Below are positions 10,833 through 22,688 of a stretch of DNA of 64,000 nucleotides, piece after piece. The position numbers and the translations under genes were made by a program. Origin of the DNA: Congeria kusceri (lineage: Eukaryota; Mollusca; Bivalvia; Myida; Dreissenidae); the NCBI GenBank assembly GCA_027627225.1, contig CM051030.1, forward strand, positions 26,005,427 through 26,069,426, given 5' to 3'. Position 1 is the stretch's first letter. Each line of letters opens with the position of its first letter. The notes beneath the pieces are model-generated. The model was not told the origin of the DNA. It ran no database searches and saw only the letters and a list, made by a program, of their open reading frames with translations.

Positions 10833-12310
10833 TTTTAGCTCACCTGAGCACAAAGTGCTCATGGTGAGCTTTTGTGATCGCCCGTTGTCCGTTGTGCGTG
10901 CTAGCGTGCGTTCGTGCCTGCATGCGTCCGTCGTCAACTTTTCATTTAAACGACATCTCCTCCTAAACCACTTGGAAGATTTTTACCAAACTTTACAGGA
11001 ATGATCATTGGGTGAATCTCTTTGAAAGTAGTTCAAATTGTTACGGCCCGGTGCATGCATATTTAGGTCACCAGAGCTAAAAATAGATTTTAAAAGTGTA
11101 AACTTAAAAAATCTTCTCTGAATGGCCCAGAGGTTTCATATTTGTTTGGTAACATCCTTTAGTGGTCATTTACAAAGTTGTTCAAATTGTGCCCCTGGGG
11201 TAAAAACAGGCCACGCGTGTGGGGGGGGGGTCACATGATTTATGTAAAATATAGAGCAATATGAGCTTAAAAATCTTCTCCTCTGAAACCGCAAGGCCCA
11301 GCTGTCTCAGATTTGGTATGCAACATTCTATAGTGGTCCTCTACAAAGATTGTTTAAATAATGCCCCTGTGGTCAAAACTGGCCACACCCTGGTAGTCAC
11401 ATGGTTTATATAGACTTAAATAGCGAAATGTCTTTTAAATTTTTTTCACTGAAACCGCAAGGCCCAGAGGTTTCATATTTGGTATGTAACATCCTTTAGT
11501 GGTCCTCTACAAATATTATTCAATTTTATGCCTTTTCGGTCAAAAATAGCCACGCCCCGGGGGTCACATGATTGATATATACTTAAATAGCAAAATGACT
11601 TTAAAAATCTTATCCTCAGAAACTGCAAGGCCTGAGGTTTCTAGTTTCTTGTTTGGTATGTAACATCATATAGTGGTCCTCTACAAAGATTGTTCATATT
11701 ATGCCCCTGAGGTCAAAACTGGCCACACCCTGGGGGTCACATGGTTTATATAAACTTAAAAAGGAAAATGACTTTTTAAATCTTGTCCTCTGAAACTTCA
11801 AGGCCTTTAGGTTTTATATTTGGTATCTAACATTGTGTAGTAGTCCTCTACAAAGATTGTTCAAATGATGCCTCGGGAGTCAGAACTGGCCACACCCTGT
11901 ACCTCACATGGTTTATATAGACTTAAATAGCAAAATGACTTTCAAAATCATCTGCTCTGAAATCTCAAGGCCAAGAGGTTTCGTATTTTTTATGTTACAT
12001 TCTATGGAGGTCCTTTTATAAAGATTGTTCAAATGATGCCCCTGGGGTCAAAACTGGTCACACCCCAGGGGGTCACAATGTTTATATAGACTTAAATAGC
12101 AAAATGACTTTAAACATCTTTCCTGAAACCGCAAGGCCTGGAGGTTTCATATTTGGTATATTATGTTGTATAGTGGTCCTTTACAAAGATTGTTCAAATG
12201 ATGCCCATGGGGTCAAAACTGGCCATACCCCGGGGCTCACATGGCTTATAGACGCAAACGGCAAAATGAAGAATTCTTCTCTGAAGCCACTAGACCACGA
12301 GGTTTGATAT
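10833..12310 (+). mobile_element. Family Q element or array, 3' end missing
   Basis: Starts TTTTAGCTCACCTGAGCACA with a GAGCACAAAGTGCTC hairpin, then TGGTGAGCTTTTGTGATCGCC and a CGTCCGTCGTC stretch. About seven units of roughly 175 bp follow. Each has TGAAACCGCAAGGCC, TTTCATATTTGGTATGTAAC, TAGTGGTCCTCTACAAAGAT, TGTTCAAAT and the TGCCCCTGGGGTCAAAACTG core. No closing hairpin plus TCTTGTT is found. At about 12310 it passes directly into family W units, so the 3' end is truncated or recombined. Confidence 0.7.
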
Positions 12311-12620
12311 TTGGTTAAAGCAATATATTAAGACCTCGATTGGGATTGCATACATTATGGGTGGGTCAAGGTCAAGGTCACTGTTACTAAAAATAGAAAA
12401 ACGGTTTCCGCTCAATAACTTGAGAACGCATTGTGATATTTTAAAGAAACGCAATACACATATATTATATCGAGACCTTATTGAGATATTTTAATGAAAC
12501 TTCATACGTAGGTAACTTATATCGAGACCTTGCTTAACGTATGTTGTGGGTGGGGTCTAGGTCAATGATGCAATGCCGTCACATTCAAACCCACATTTCT
12601 CGTTGTTCTCGAATCATAAG
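12310..12620. repeat. Family W tandem units
   Basis: About two units with GGGTGGGTCAAGGTCAAGG, TCACTGTTACTAAAAATAG, CTCAATAACTTGAGAAC, GATATTTTAA and TATATCGAGACCTTGC. Related arrays lie at 27420-29370, 48650-48900 and 53200-53500. Non-coding. Confidence 0.65.
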
Positions 12621-12689
12621 GTTACACTCAATCTAGTAACGGGGCCTTTTTATTCGATAAATAATATTTGTACTTGCATTTGTTTAGTG

Positions 12690-13270
12690 CTTCAACTATT
12701 TTTAATCGTTACCTTTGTTGAACACGTAGTACTGATTGGATAATTAATGGAGTATGAACATCTTGATTTAAAAACATGTATGCTTTATTCTTGCAAATAC
12801 AGCGGGAAAATTTCCTCGTGTTGACGTGCCAACTTGCGTCAAATATTAAAATGCACATTATACATTTTGCACTTTGTTTAAATCTTTTGTTCTGCAAGAA
12901 AATTATGCTGACATGTACAATGTCACGTCATCAGCATGGAAAGCATGGATGTATTAATTGCCATATAAAAACTTTGTAGCGCAGAGAACTGTGAGATCTT
13001 TACTTTTGAATAAAAGTTTCGTAGCGCATAACATCAAAATTAGGTATCTGTATGGCGAACTTATGCAGTAGACATTTCCTCTTTAACAATGAAACAAAAC
13101 AGCCGAATCGATAACGTAATTGTCGTTCATATAGGTCGGTATTTATCTTCGACATACAGATACTGTATACACCCTCCACGTGATGACTAACAGCAATTAG
13201 CGACTGCGGATTATCTGACCCCCGTCTGCGAAAGCGTTACAAAGGATTAATAAACCACTGTTTGGGTTAT
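12690..13270 (-). mobile_element. Diverged inverted relative of the 22689-23625 element
   Basis: Read on the minus strand it carries CATGCTTTCCATGC, ACATTGTACATGTCAGCATA and TGCAGAACAAA in the same order as about 23220-23300 on the plus strand. Further on, the CACGTG..GATG, TACAGT, GAACG..AATTACGTTATCGAT and AAGAGGAAATG blocks match about 22990-23130. Terminal repeats were not found, so the limits are approximate. Confidence 0.5.
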
Positions 13271-13379
13271 CATAACTGCTCCTCGTCAACACGCAGCTAG
13301 CGGGCATTGTTGTCATAGGGACAATTAAGGATTTAACAAAAAGAAGTAAATTGTTGGCCGAATGCAACTTTTATTGCAC

Positions 13380-13490
13380 ATTAACATCAATTTTCATCAT
13401 TAACCGGGACAAAATGCATCTGAGCGGGACTCTGGGACAAACGTCGCAAAAGCGGGACCATCCCGGCAAGACTGGGACGTATGACAAGTA
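13380..13490. repeat. CGGGAC-rich repeat fragment
   Basis: Several copies of GGGAC and CGGGAC within about 100 bp (ACCGGGACAAAATGC, GAGCGGGACTCTGGGAC). They resemble the CCCGG-rich ends of the element at 27902-28931. It is probably a remnant. Confidence 0.35.
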
Positions 13491-14093
13491 TGCCATATAG
13501 GCAACTTTAACAATCTTCTTGTCAGAAACCACATGCTGGATTTTGAAATATTTTCAAAGTAATGTTCCTCAAATGACACTAAATTAAGTTTATTTAGTGA
13601 GGCTTAGATAACCTAACTCACAAGCCTTGGTAAGTGGTTTAGGTTTTTGTGTTGAGCAAATCAAGTTGACTGTAATCAATTTATCTCATCATTTTCAGTC
13701 TTTATGTTCAAAATAAACAAAAGAAAATCACTGAATAACATAATAAACATCAAATGACGTCACAAAAATAAACAAAATGACGCCAATATAATGCCTGTGT
13801 TTGCCTTGTATTCAACGAGGTGGAAGTACAGCTAAGTTTATACCACGGGATGTTATTTCGTCAACGCAGGCGTAAGATGGGATAAAAATCAATGTGATCT
13901 GTTTCAAAACAAGGTTGCCAGGGGGATGGGCAGTTTGATTATATATGCCTATGGGTGTCAGGTGTCCATCGTTCCATTTGTGATAACATTTAACTTCAAA
14001 CATCTATGTACCCGCTATTCATTTATAAAAAGCCATTACGATGCCTTAGACTCAGGTGAGCGACCTAGGGTCATCTTGGCCCTCTTGTCTGAT
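13490..14093 (+). repeat. Family S fragment with hairpin and TCTTGT end
   Basis: It begins with family S sequence (ATATAGGCAACTTTAACAATC, GAAACCACATGCTGGATTTTG). It closes with ACTCAGGTGAGCGACCTAGG, a GGTCATCTTGGCC imperfect hairpin and CTCTTGTCT at 14086-14094. The middle (13580-13900) is unrecognised. Confidence 0.5.
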
Positions 14094-14309
14094 TCGGCAG
14101 CCATTTTGTAGGCCGTTTAATATAATATTAATTATTTTATTTCCTTAAAAATCAGTTCCATGTTTGTCAATACATTTTCTATCAACGCATACATGATTAT
14201 AGTAACGCTACATATTGAATTGCCAATTTTAAATTTGTGGCGGCCATCTTGGCAGCCATATTGAACATTCAAAATGCACAATGATGACAAATTTGCATCA
14301 TACAGTTTC

Positions 14310-15725
14310 TAAGTAGGGACATGGTATATATTCATTTTATGCAAAAACAATTTGTGTGTTGTACTGCCTTTTTGGGTTTAGCAACCGGCATACTGACTAT
14401 TTGTTCTCATGATATCTTGGGCGAGTTGGAATGTGGTTCCGGTCCGTTGAAAAACATGGCCGCCAGGGGGGGCGGGCAGCTTTCCTTATATGGCTTTATG
14501 AAAAGCTTGTGAACACTCTAGAAGTCACATTTTTTGCCGGATCAACATAAAACTTTCTCAGAACCTTGTTCTTATCATATCTCGAAAATGGTACCGGTCC
14601 ATTGAAAAACATAGGTGGGGGGGCGGGGCAGTTTTCTTTCTATGGCTATAGGAAAAGCTTGTGAACACTCTAAAAGTCACACTTACTCAGATCCTTTGTT
14701 TTTATGATATCTTGGCCAAGTTCGAAAATGGTTCAGGTCCGTTGAAAAACATGGCAGTCGAGGTTGATGGGTGGAGCAGTTTTCCTTACATTGCTATAGA
14801 CAAAGCTTGTGAACACTCTAAAAGTTATATCTTTTGCCCAGTCAACATGAAAATTGCTCAGATGCTTTGTTCTTATGATATCTTGGCCAAGCTCAAAAAT
14901 GATTCATTTACCTTGTGAACACTCTTGAGGCTTTATTTGTTGCCCAATCTTCATGAAACTTGCCCAGAACATTTTTCGCATTGATATCTCGAACCAGTTT
15001 GAAAGTGGGTCATGTGAGGTCGAAAACTAGGTGACTAGGTAAAATTGAATTTAAAAGCTTGTGAACACTCTTAAAATAATATTTTTTACCTATTTTTCTT
15101 GAAACTCGCTCAGAAAATTTGTTTCAATAATATCTGCTTCACGTGGGGTCACAAACTAAGTCACCAGGACAAATTGAAGAAAAAACTTGTGAACACTAGA
15201 AGTGCGATTTATAGCTTAATCATCATGAAACTTGCTCAGAATATTTGTCCCAATCATATCTCAGACGAGTTTTAAAGTGGGTCATGTGGTGTCAAAAATT
15301 TGGTCACTAGGGCAAATTGAAGAAAATCTTGTGAACTTTCTTGAAGTCACATTTTGTTCCTAGTATTCTTGAAACTTGCTCAGAACATTTGTTTCAACGA
15401 CACCTCGGACGAGTTCGAAACAAGTTCATGTTGGATTAAAAATGTCGCCAGGGCAAATTGAAAAAAAAAGCTTTTGAATACTCTAGATGCCACATTTATA
15501 GCCCAATCATCATGAAACTTGCTCAGAACATGTGTGTCCAAATGATATCTGGGACACGTTCGAAACCAGGTCACATGGGGTAAAAAATTAGGTCACGAAG
15601 ACAAATTGAAAAAAAAGCTTGTGAACACACTAGAGGCCACATTCTTAGCCGAATCTTTATGGAACTTGCTCAGAACAGTTGTTCCTTAGCTTCTCATGTG
15701 AGCGAACTAGGGCCTTATCGCCTTC
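14310..15725 (+). repeat. Family R tandem array
   Basis: About eight diverged units of roughly 160 bp. They contain AAGCTTGTGAACACTCTAGA, a CACATTTATTGCCCAATC-type stretch, ATGAAACTTGCTCAGAAC, TGATATCTCGGACGAGTTCG and CATGTGGGGTCAAAAACTAG blocks. It ends TCATGTGAGCGAACTAGGGCC, a degenerate form of the usual hairpin plus TCTTGTT terminus. Non-coding. Confidence 0.75.
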
Positions 15726-15974
15726 TTTTTTCTTCTCTTAACAATTGTAATTAATTGTGTGGAGTGGTTAACCATACATTATTATCCTGATTCAAATTAT
15801 GCCCAATCGTTTTAATTTCCCTAATAAATGCCCGTTCTTTATGAATTTGACACGTTTTATGTGATGAATAAGAAGTTGTTGAGCCTCTGATTTCCATCAG
15901 TAGAGTTTCCAGAAAAAGTTTGTCATCAATTTGAAACTATATCTGCATTACAAACTGAGGAAATATTTTTGAAT

Positions 15975-16800
15975 TATATACTGGCAATGCATATTATACT
16001 TTTTTTGATCGATTTTATCATGAATGTAAGCAAGATAATCTTTATCTGAAAGAAGGGAGTTGTCGAATTTCCAAAGTCATTTTTCATGTGGAATATTTTC
16101 AAAATCCAAAATTAAAGTAATGACTGAGTGATCAGAACGATACCTAAATTCCTACATTATGATCCCCGATATGAAGTAAGAAATCACTAGGAACCAAGTA
16201 AAAATCTAGCATTTCCTGTTGTAAGGGTTTGCCCTTCGCCATGAGAACGTTTTCAAATCTCCGTGTTTTACTCTGAAAGGGTCATGTTAAAAAATTCTGC
16301 AATTAAATTTGTTAAAATGTTTCTTGCTTTTATGTTCTTATTGTTAAATTTGTAATTACTGTAATCAAGATTTGTATTTAACACTGAGTTTAAATCGCCA
16401 TACCACATAAAGGATTAATTCCCTATATTTTCAATTAGGGTAAAACTATTTTGATAGAAAGTGGGGCCATAAACGTTAATACATGTTAACTGTTTACCTT
16501 GAAAAGAATGATTTAAAATTATAAAGTTGCCTTTATCATCTGTAAAAACTTGGTTAACCTTGCCATCTAATCCTTTGGTAAACATAATCCCCACCCCTTG
16601 GGCATTTGATTTTGCAAAATTAAAAAAGGCCTCTGCATTCCACATGGACTACAATTGTTTGTCCATGTCCGATGTAAAATGTTGATATTGCTAACAAAAT
16701 ATATGAGAATTAGTTTCTTTTAAAAACTGATAAACATCTGATCTTTTTTTTTTGGATCATTTAAGCCTCTTCAATTACATGAAATAATCTTTAATTTATT
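15975..16800 (-). pseudogene. Degenerate LINE endonuclease fragment (L1/Tx1 group)
   Basis: Read on the minus strand from about 16800 downward, it gives the start of an apurinic-type endonuclease: an ISCN.RGLNDPKK segment, then SNAQGVGIMF, DDKGNFIIL, CINVYGP and LDYSNYKFNN. Remnants equivalent to the YRSDHS and LWKF segments follow near 16060-16150. These landmarks occur in the same order as in the endonuclease of the LINE at 31364-36551. The frame is broken by several stops and shifts, with one clean stretch of 76 codons at 16415-16645. Reverse transcriptase was not found, so this is a fragment of an old copy lying antisense in an intron of the Ig gene. Confidence 0.75.
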
Positions 16801-17871
16801 ATCAACGACACTTGTAGGTCGCCGCAGCCAATTCACCACTGTTTCACAGTGATATGATGCAATCTGTTATGGTTGTAATATACTAGTGTCAGGTATATGA
16901 TACGGTAGAAGACGATTACTTGTGATTGTTAACGTTTGTCCTAAGATTGTAGTAAGATTATAGAAGATTTGTCACGATAAATCTACCAGTAGCCGACAAT
17001 TATCACACTTTACTGCATTTCCAGGCGATTTGGACATAACGATGCCTCGTGCATTATCGTGACACCAACTTAGACAACGTAGTGAGTGCATAGGGACAGG
17101 CAACGCGACCCAATTGTCGCGTTGTCGTGGTCCATTGTAACTGAACGTAGGGAAAGCTTAGAAATCCATACCATACACGTAGCAAAATGTTCCATAATGT
17201 AGTACAGTCTTGTGATATTTGTGTGATAAAATTGGTAGCGATCAATCACGATTAAACACGAAGGCAACCTACGATGGCAGTAAATATAAGCCTGAATAAG
17301 ATACGATGAAACTAGGATTGTCCTACGTTTTCGAAAAATCGTGCGGTGCTACGATAAGCCACAAATGTTTTACCACGCTTTACCACGCTTCTCCAAGATT
17401 TAGTAAATTGTGGGCAATCATAGCCCAAATCGTGACAGTGTGTTTAGCCCCTCAGGTTAGTGACCTAGGGCCTTATTGCCCTGCAGTTTGTCTTCTTGAC
17501 CAAACTTGCACTGTTCATGTATGACCACAAGGTCTCGGTCACTGTCAAATACAAGCCAGATCAGACCAGATAGACCATAATTGTTTCCCCTTGATTTTTT
17601 TTAAATCCATAATTTGTCAACAATTGGATTTCAGTCTCCATAGATTCATTCCTGACAGGCATTTTTATAGTGCAGTTCAGTTGACTGGTTAACTTCAGGT
17701 TGGCAGGATAGGCATCTGAGTATTGAACCTGTCACTTGCTAGCTAGGTCAACAACAGTAAGATATCTGGCTGATGTGGGTCAGTTTGTAAACGTCATTGC
17801 CTAAAAGTTACTCAGATTAGCACTTTTGTTTATCATGGCTCACTTGCCTAATGTCCTGGCAACTTTTTCAG
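16801..17871. other. Intron with no assigned element
   Basis: A stretch from about 16850 to 17450 is enriched in TCGTG and CACGA-type words and resembles the interior of the element at 40771-41505, but termini are not visible. CTAGGGCCTTATTGCCCTGC at about 17466-17486 looks like a decayed family hairpin end. The last bases before 17872 form the acceptor of the next Ig exon. Confidence 0.4.
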
Positions 17872-18132
17872 ATGGGCCAGACTTTGTTAGTATAAGTGAA
17901 CAGTTGGAGTACACAGTGAATGAAGGGCAGCAAGTTCCGAATGTTACATGCACAGCAGACTGTTGGCCAGAGTGTACATACACATGGAGAAACATGACTT
18001 CTGGGACTGATATTACCATCACCAGGGTGCTGGCTCTTGGTCAAGTGAGTCGATATGCAGCCGGAACATACAGATGCACTGCTAGAAATACCGATCAGAT
18101 TAAAGAGAATTCTACCAGGCTTATTGTCAATT
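17872..18132 (+). CDS. Ig-domain exon 3 of the Ig/FN3 transmembrane receptor
   Basis: An 87-codon phase 1-1 exon between the acceptor CAACTTTTTCAG and the donor GTAAGT at 18133. The product opens DGPDFVSISEQLEYTVNEG. It has CTADCWPECTYTW (B-strand Cys, two extra Cys four residues apart, C-strand Trp) and AAGTYRCTARN (F-strand Cys). It is the same Ig subtype as the exons at 3874 and 4684 but clearly diverged. Sequons NVT, NMT and NST point to a glycosylated extracellular domain. The next exon is under 1 kb away. Any start codon inside the preceding intron is irrelevant, because the splice sites and phase match the sibling exons. Confidence 0.9.
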
Positions 18133-19126
18133 GTAAGTAGCTGTTTCTGAAATATACCATCACAAAATATATATAATATAAACATAAGATTTGTGGTTGA
18201 ACCGTAAATGCAATCAATACAGCTGTCAGTTTAATACAGTTTGTTTGAAATGAATACACTGTTCAGCACTTTGCAATCATAGTACACTGTATACAAACCT
18301 ATGATAGTCTTATTTATAAGACTTACAACAAATTTAGTGTTACTATTAATATAGGGCTAAATTCGTTGGAACGTCTAATCGGCGAAAGAACTTTTATGTG
18401 GCGGAAACCCTAAAGATTAAATTTTGATGAATTCCTATTATGTGCTACAATAAAAATATATCAATGTTATTAACATAGACAACACCCGAACTGCTTTTCA
18501 TATGCCGAAATTTACCTAGGAAATGCATACATTTTAATTTAAATCTGAGTATACATCTACTACATTTATGTACAGACCGCCATTATTTTGCCTTGTAAAC
18601 ACCATAAACTTTATAAATAGAATCAATTGACCAATAAAAATGACACAATTCCCTGAGTTAGCAGATTTATCAATACAATTGAACACACTGATACACAGCG
18701 GCGGTTATCGAGATTTATTTAAAAATGAAAAAGTGTGTAGGTTTAAATTGTTAATGCGTCCATCATGAAAGTGTCATTATAAAAATATTTATGGAACATT
18801 AATTAGGAATGGATTATCTGCCCAAGTATGTTATTTTTATTGCAATCCGTTAACAATAACTATCTAATTTCGGGACGTGAAAGTTGCGATCAAAATCCTG
18901 TGGGAACAATATAGACAAAGAAGGAAAACTTTCCACCACAGAAATAGTTCTTCCCCGGTTATGAGCTGCAGCGAATATTGTTCATATAAAAAATGAGCTC
19001 AATATTCGCCCAGCGCTAACAAGTTATGCTAAGAATTATGGTAAATATTGTGCCCTGACACCATTTTATTTGTCAATATAAGAAACTGTTGAAAACTTAA
19101 ATAATTATATATTCTGTTTGTTAAAG
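18133..19126. other. Short intron between Ig exons 3 and 4
   Basis: 994 bp with consensus GTAAGT at the start and TTTGTTAAAG at the end. No repeats or other features recognised. Confidence 0.75.
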
Positions 19127-19438
19127 ATTCCCCAGATGTAGCACTATCAAAGTCAACTCTATCTTCAAATGAAGGACAACCATTAGACCTGATTTGTGAA
19201 GCATCTGGTATACCTGCTGTTTACACATTTACGCCTTTGACTCAGAAGTTCGGTGAGGTCCAGATACCCAACTCACATATCAGCCATGGCAGCACAACGT
19301 CGCAATCAACCCACACAGTCCATATTCCTGCACTACAACTACAAGATACAGGCACATATACATGTCATGCGCAGAATGGAGTCCAAGATATTAGTGGTAA
19401 TCTGGTTCAGACCGCATCAACGTTAGTAATGGTCAACG
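19127..19438 (+). CDS. Ig-domain exon 4 of the Ig/FN3 transmembrane receptor
   Basis: A 104-codon phase 1-1 exon; the donor is GTGAGT at 19439. It opens DSPDVALSKSTLSSNEGQ, has the B-strand Cys in LDLICEASG, and ends with LQLQDTGTYTCHAQNGV, the classic D-x-G-x-Y-x-C F-strand signature. A later V-strand reads STLVMV. It differs from the first three Ig exons: the extra DC-P-C pair is absent, and the C-strand Trp appears replaced (VYTFTP). This makes it closer to ordinary I-set or C2-type domains. It contributes to the ectodomain. A 23-kb intron follows, and it hosts most of the transposons in the window, including the LINE. Confidence 0.88.
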
Positions 19439-19449
19439 GTGAGTTAATT

Positions 19450-20330
19450 TTTATGCTCCCCAAAATAGGGAGAGCACATAGTCGTCGCTTTGTCCGTCCA
19501 TTCAAATTCTAACAAAACTGTGATTCGTTTTGTCCGGTTGTCAAGTACATTTACCCGACAATTTTATCTGTCAATCTTTCTGGGCATCCAACCGTCGTTC
19601 CGCACTAACGGGAGAGTTGTTAAGCGGCTACAACTAATGGACAGTTTAGATGAAAACTGTTTATTAGGATTAGGGTTAGTCTTGTATGTGACTTACAAAT
19701 GCTTTTATGTGGCTATTTTATGCCCATAACTATCTTTCTAGCCACTTAGATAGCATCATAAGGATGTCTGTCCGTTTGTTTCTGCGTGTGATCTCGGTAA
19801 CTATTAACTCGAATTTAATGAAACTGCAGCATTCTTATGGAGCATATTGTCAATGTGGGAGCATATTGTCAATGAGTTGCAGTATGATAATTTTTCAGAG
19901 AGTTACTTCCTTTTGATTATAAATTAGAACATTTGGATGAGAAAATTTCCTTTTTGTGTGGGATTTCAAAAACTAATAACACAAATTTAATGAAACTTTA
20001 TTTGCGGCAACCCTACTATGGGGACATGCACACATTTTCCGGGCGTTCCGGTCTGATGATTTTAAAGTCATTGCCTTTTTTATATATATTGGCTTTTGTG
20101 CTCGTCTGAACTATAACTTGGCCATGGATGGAGGGATTTAAAAAAAAAAAACTTGGCCTAAAGCTGCAATTAGTGCTATGTAGCACTTATGCATTCGGTC
20201 AGTAGGTCTAAGATCAAGGTCACGCCTAGAAGTAAAAATTCAGAATTGGCACTTTGCTTGCCTGTACTTTAACTTGTTTCATAAAGTTGTTTTTCCAGGC
20301 CTTTTAGAGTAATAATCCTTTGACTTAGAC
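19450..20330 (+). repeat. Dispersed repeat with GCTCCCCAAAATAGGGAGAGC start
   Basis: The palindromic start (GCTCCC..GGGAGAGC) at about 19456 is followed by a CGTCGCTTTGTCCGTCC stretch, then diverged units with AATTTAATGAAACT and GATGATTTTAAAG. This resembles the 5' style of families T and P. No clear 3' hairpin terminus was found. Near 19850 an 18-bp unit (GGGAGCATATTGTCAATG) is duplicated. Confidence 0.45.
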
Positions 20331-21241
20331 ATCTCACACATTAATATTTTAAATAATATTCTTTAATAACAAAATGCACACATGAACTAATAGTTCTTAA
20401 TTTCTGCAATTAACCTTATAGGGATTTTCTAGTTTTTCTGTATCTGTCTAATGTTCAAATTTGGTTCTTATATATACACAATTATGTTGACATGTAGTTA
20501 CTCGCTTTTAATATGTTAATACTTGTTTCAATAATTGATAAAAGCATACCTGATACTTCAAAGCATTGTTTATAACAAAAGGATGATCCAAATTGCACGG
20601 TATATGACCATGGTATACCGTAAAAGTTCATGGTTCTGAGACCATGGTCAACCATGGACTGTCATGGTTGGCCATGTGCAGTAATTTGCATCAAAGTTCA
20701 CAACCATGGTCATACTTGACCAAGGTCGACCATGATCCTTCCATGGTTGACCAGTGAACTGGTCTTTTGAAAAACCTCTACATAATTCCTTGAAATTATT
20801 TTGGTTTCTCAAAAAACATGGCCTCCATGGTGCATGGTAGTTAGCCCGTTTTGCCCTTGATGACAACTTTGACAATCATTTCAGCCGAATTACTGCTAAT
20901 TTCTCACATATAAGCCACACTTTTTTCATCCACGTCTTGGACGCAGATATAAGAAAAATGTCCTAGTTTTTCTATAATAAATATCGTTCTTTGTCTTTTG
21001 GCCGCCATTTTAATAGACGCTGGATCGAAGTCACTAAGATGCTTATATATAAGCAAATATTCGTACTCAATACTTTTCACACTGTTTTATTCGTATCCAA
21101 TACTTTTCACACTGTTTTATATTAGGATCTTTTTAAAATATTAGTATATAATATATATTTCTTATTGTGTGTGTTTTATATTTGTATTTGTTATTTTTTA
21201 CAAAATCAAAATATATGTGTAAAAAATAACATAATACACCA
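20331..21241. other. Intron, CCATGG-rich patch and a 31-bp tandem duplicate
   Basis: From 20600 to 20760 ACCATGG/CCATGGT words recur in both orientations, giving dense short palindromes. It is probably a small degenerate element (near-complementary GGTATATGACCATGG and ACCATGGTATACC). At 21060-21120 a unit of about 31 bp containing CCAATACTTTTCACACTG occurs twice. The remainder is unremarkable. Confidence 0.45.
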
Positions 21242-22601
21242 TGAGGCCGTTTTATCAATGGGTCGTAGGGCAGTCGTACGTAAGATTCGGTCGCACGACA
21301 GTCGTAGGACCGGTGTACTGCTTTATCAACACAATCGCAGCTTTTGGCTTAAGATTTTTGCTAAAATGTACGACTGGTAGAAGGCACTATTAGCGGTCGT
21401 AAATATGGCTACTTCATATCAAATCACAGGCAAAGCATTAATATCAAATGTGCATTTTAAACGTTTATAACATAAAAATAGTTCAAAACAATCAAATAGT
21501 ATCTGTGCCATCAGGAATCAGTGTTATTTTGGCTGATGAGCACAGCAAGCACCGATCATATATAAGTAATGAGGGCGCATTGCTGGAAAAATTAGATTCT
21601 ACAGTTTACATCCACTTGAAGGTTGAATGTTGGCTTGTTGCAGCTTTTCTATGATTTGGAAATCGTCTTACCTCGAAAGTTTAAAATCCAAGTTAATCAA
21701 TCATTTGTAACACAACACAACAAAGATATGATAAGCGATTTTCATACATTTTCCACAAAAATTAATAGATATAGAATTCATTTCATAAAATTAAAACATA
21801 ACCTGAAAGGTTATTATAAATGTACACATTGTCATCAATATGACATCACAGAATGAAGATGAAGTGTTTGTCTTTCAAAATCATCCACAGTGGCGTAGCT
21901 ACAGTACATAAATGGACATACCCTTTTACAATATAACTATTATTTCAGAATGAAAATATTTTCTCCAAAATGTCACATTGGCAATTGTATTAGTTTAAAA
22001 CATTGTAACTTTTATCATTTAAAAGAAAATAATAATTCAATATTGTATAGTGTACCATTCGTAAACAAACTATGGTCAGCTACGCTAGTGTAAACTCTGT
22101 TGCTTCATACAGTTGGTCACTTCTAAGAATTGTTGACTGAAAATATTTTACAACTGCATTTTAAAGAAGACTAATAGAGCGACACGTTCAACGTTATAAA
22201 TGGTAACACCGAAAATTTATATGCATTAACGCGGTAACAGTGAAAATTATAATTATCTTCATGTAATTATTAAAACTCGTTTTTGTCTTAATATATCTAG
22301 TTAGTTCTGCAGTAATACTGAGACGAGTTTAATTCTACTTATCAGTTTAAATTTAATCATTAAAACCATCTCGGAACTAGATATAATAAGATTTCAAACG
22401 TTAAAAAAATCGGGAAAACATCATGACTTTCAGACTGGTTTCACGTTTTTCATGTAGTAAGAGCATGAATAATCTTAGCTGCGACCGAACACTTACGATC
22501 ACCTTCATAAAACGGTTGTATGCTGGTCGCAAGGTCGGTCGTAAACCCCGGACTTAATATAAGATCAGTTTAAGATACGATCTGTTGATAAAACGGCCTC
22601 A
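21242..22601. mobile_element. Non-autonomous DNA element with 17-bp perfect TIRs
   Basis: The termini TGAGGCCGTTTTATCAA and TTGATAAAACGGCCTCA are exact inverted repeats. Subterminal GTCGTA/TCGGTCG words occur on both sides. There is no transposase-like frame. No target duplication is obvious, so the superfamily is not assigned. Confidence 0.8.
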
Positions 22602-22688
22602 GGGGTCTAACCAAACAAAGTGTAAACACCACCTGACAAACTACTTTGTATTGCTTTGCAAACAATAATGTTGGTGTCATGAATGATA

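Noticed and set aside
11040..12310. Coding tandem protein repeat
   Set aside because: The 175-bp unit length is not a multiple of three, frames are closed by stops in each unit, and the same array occurs at many sites.
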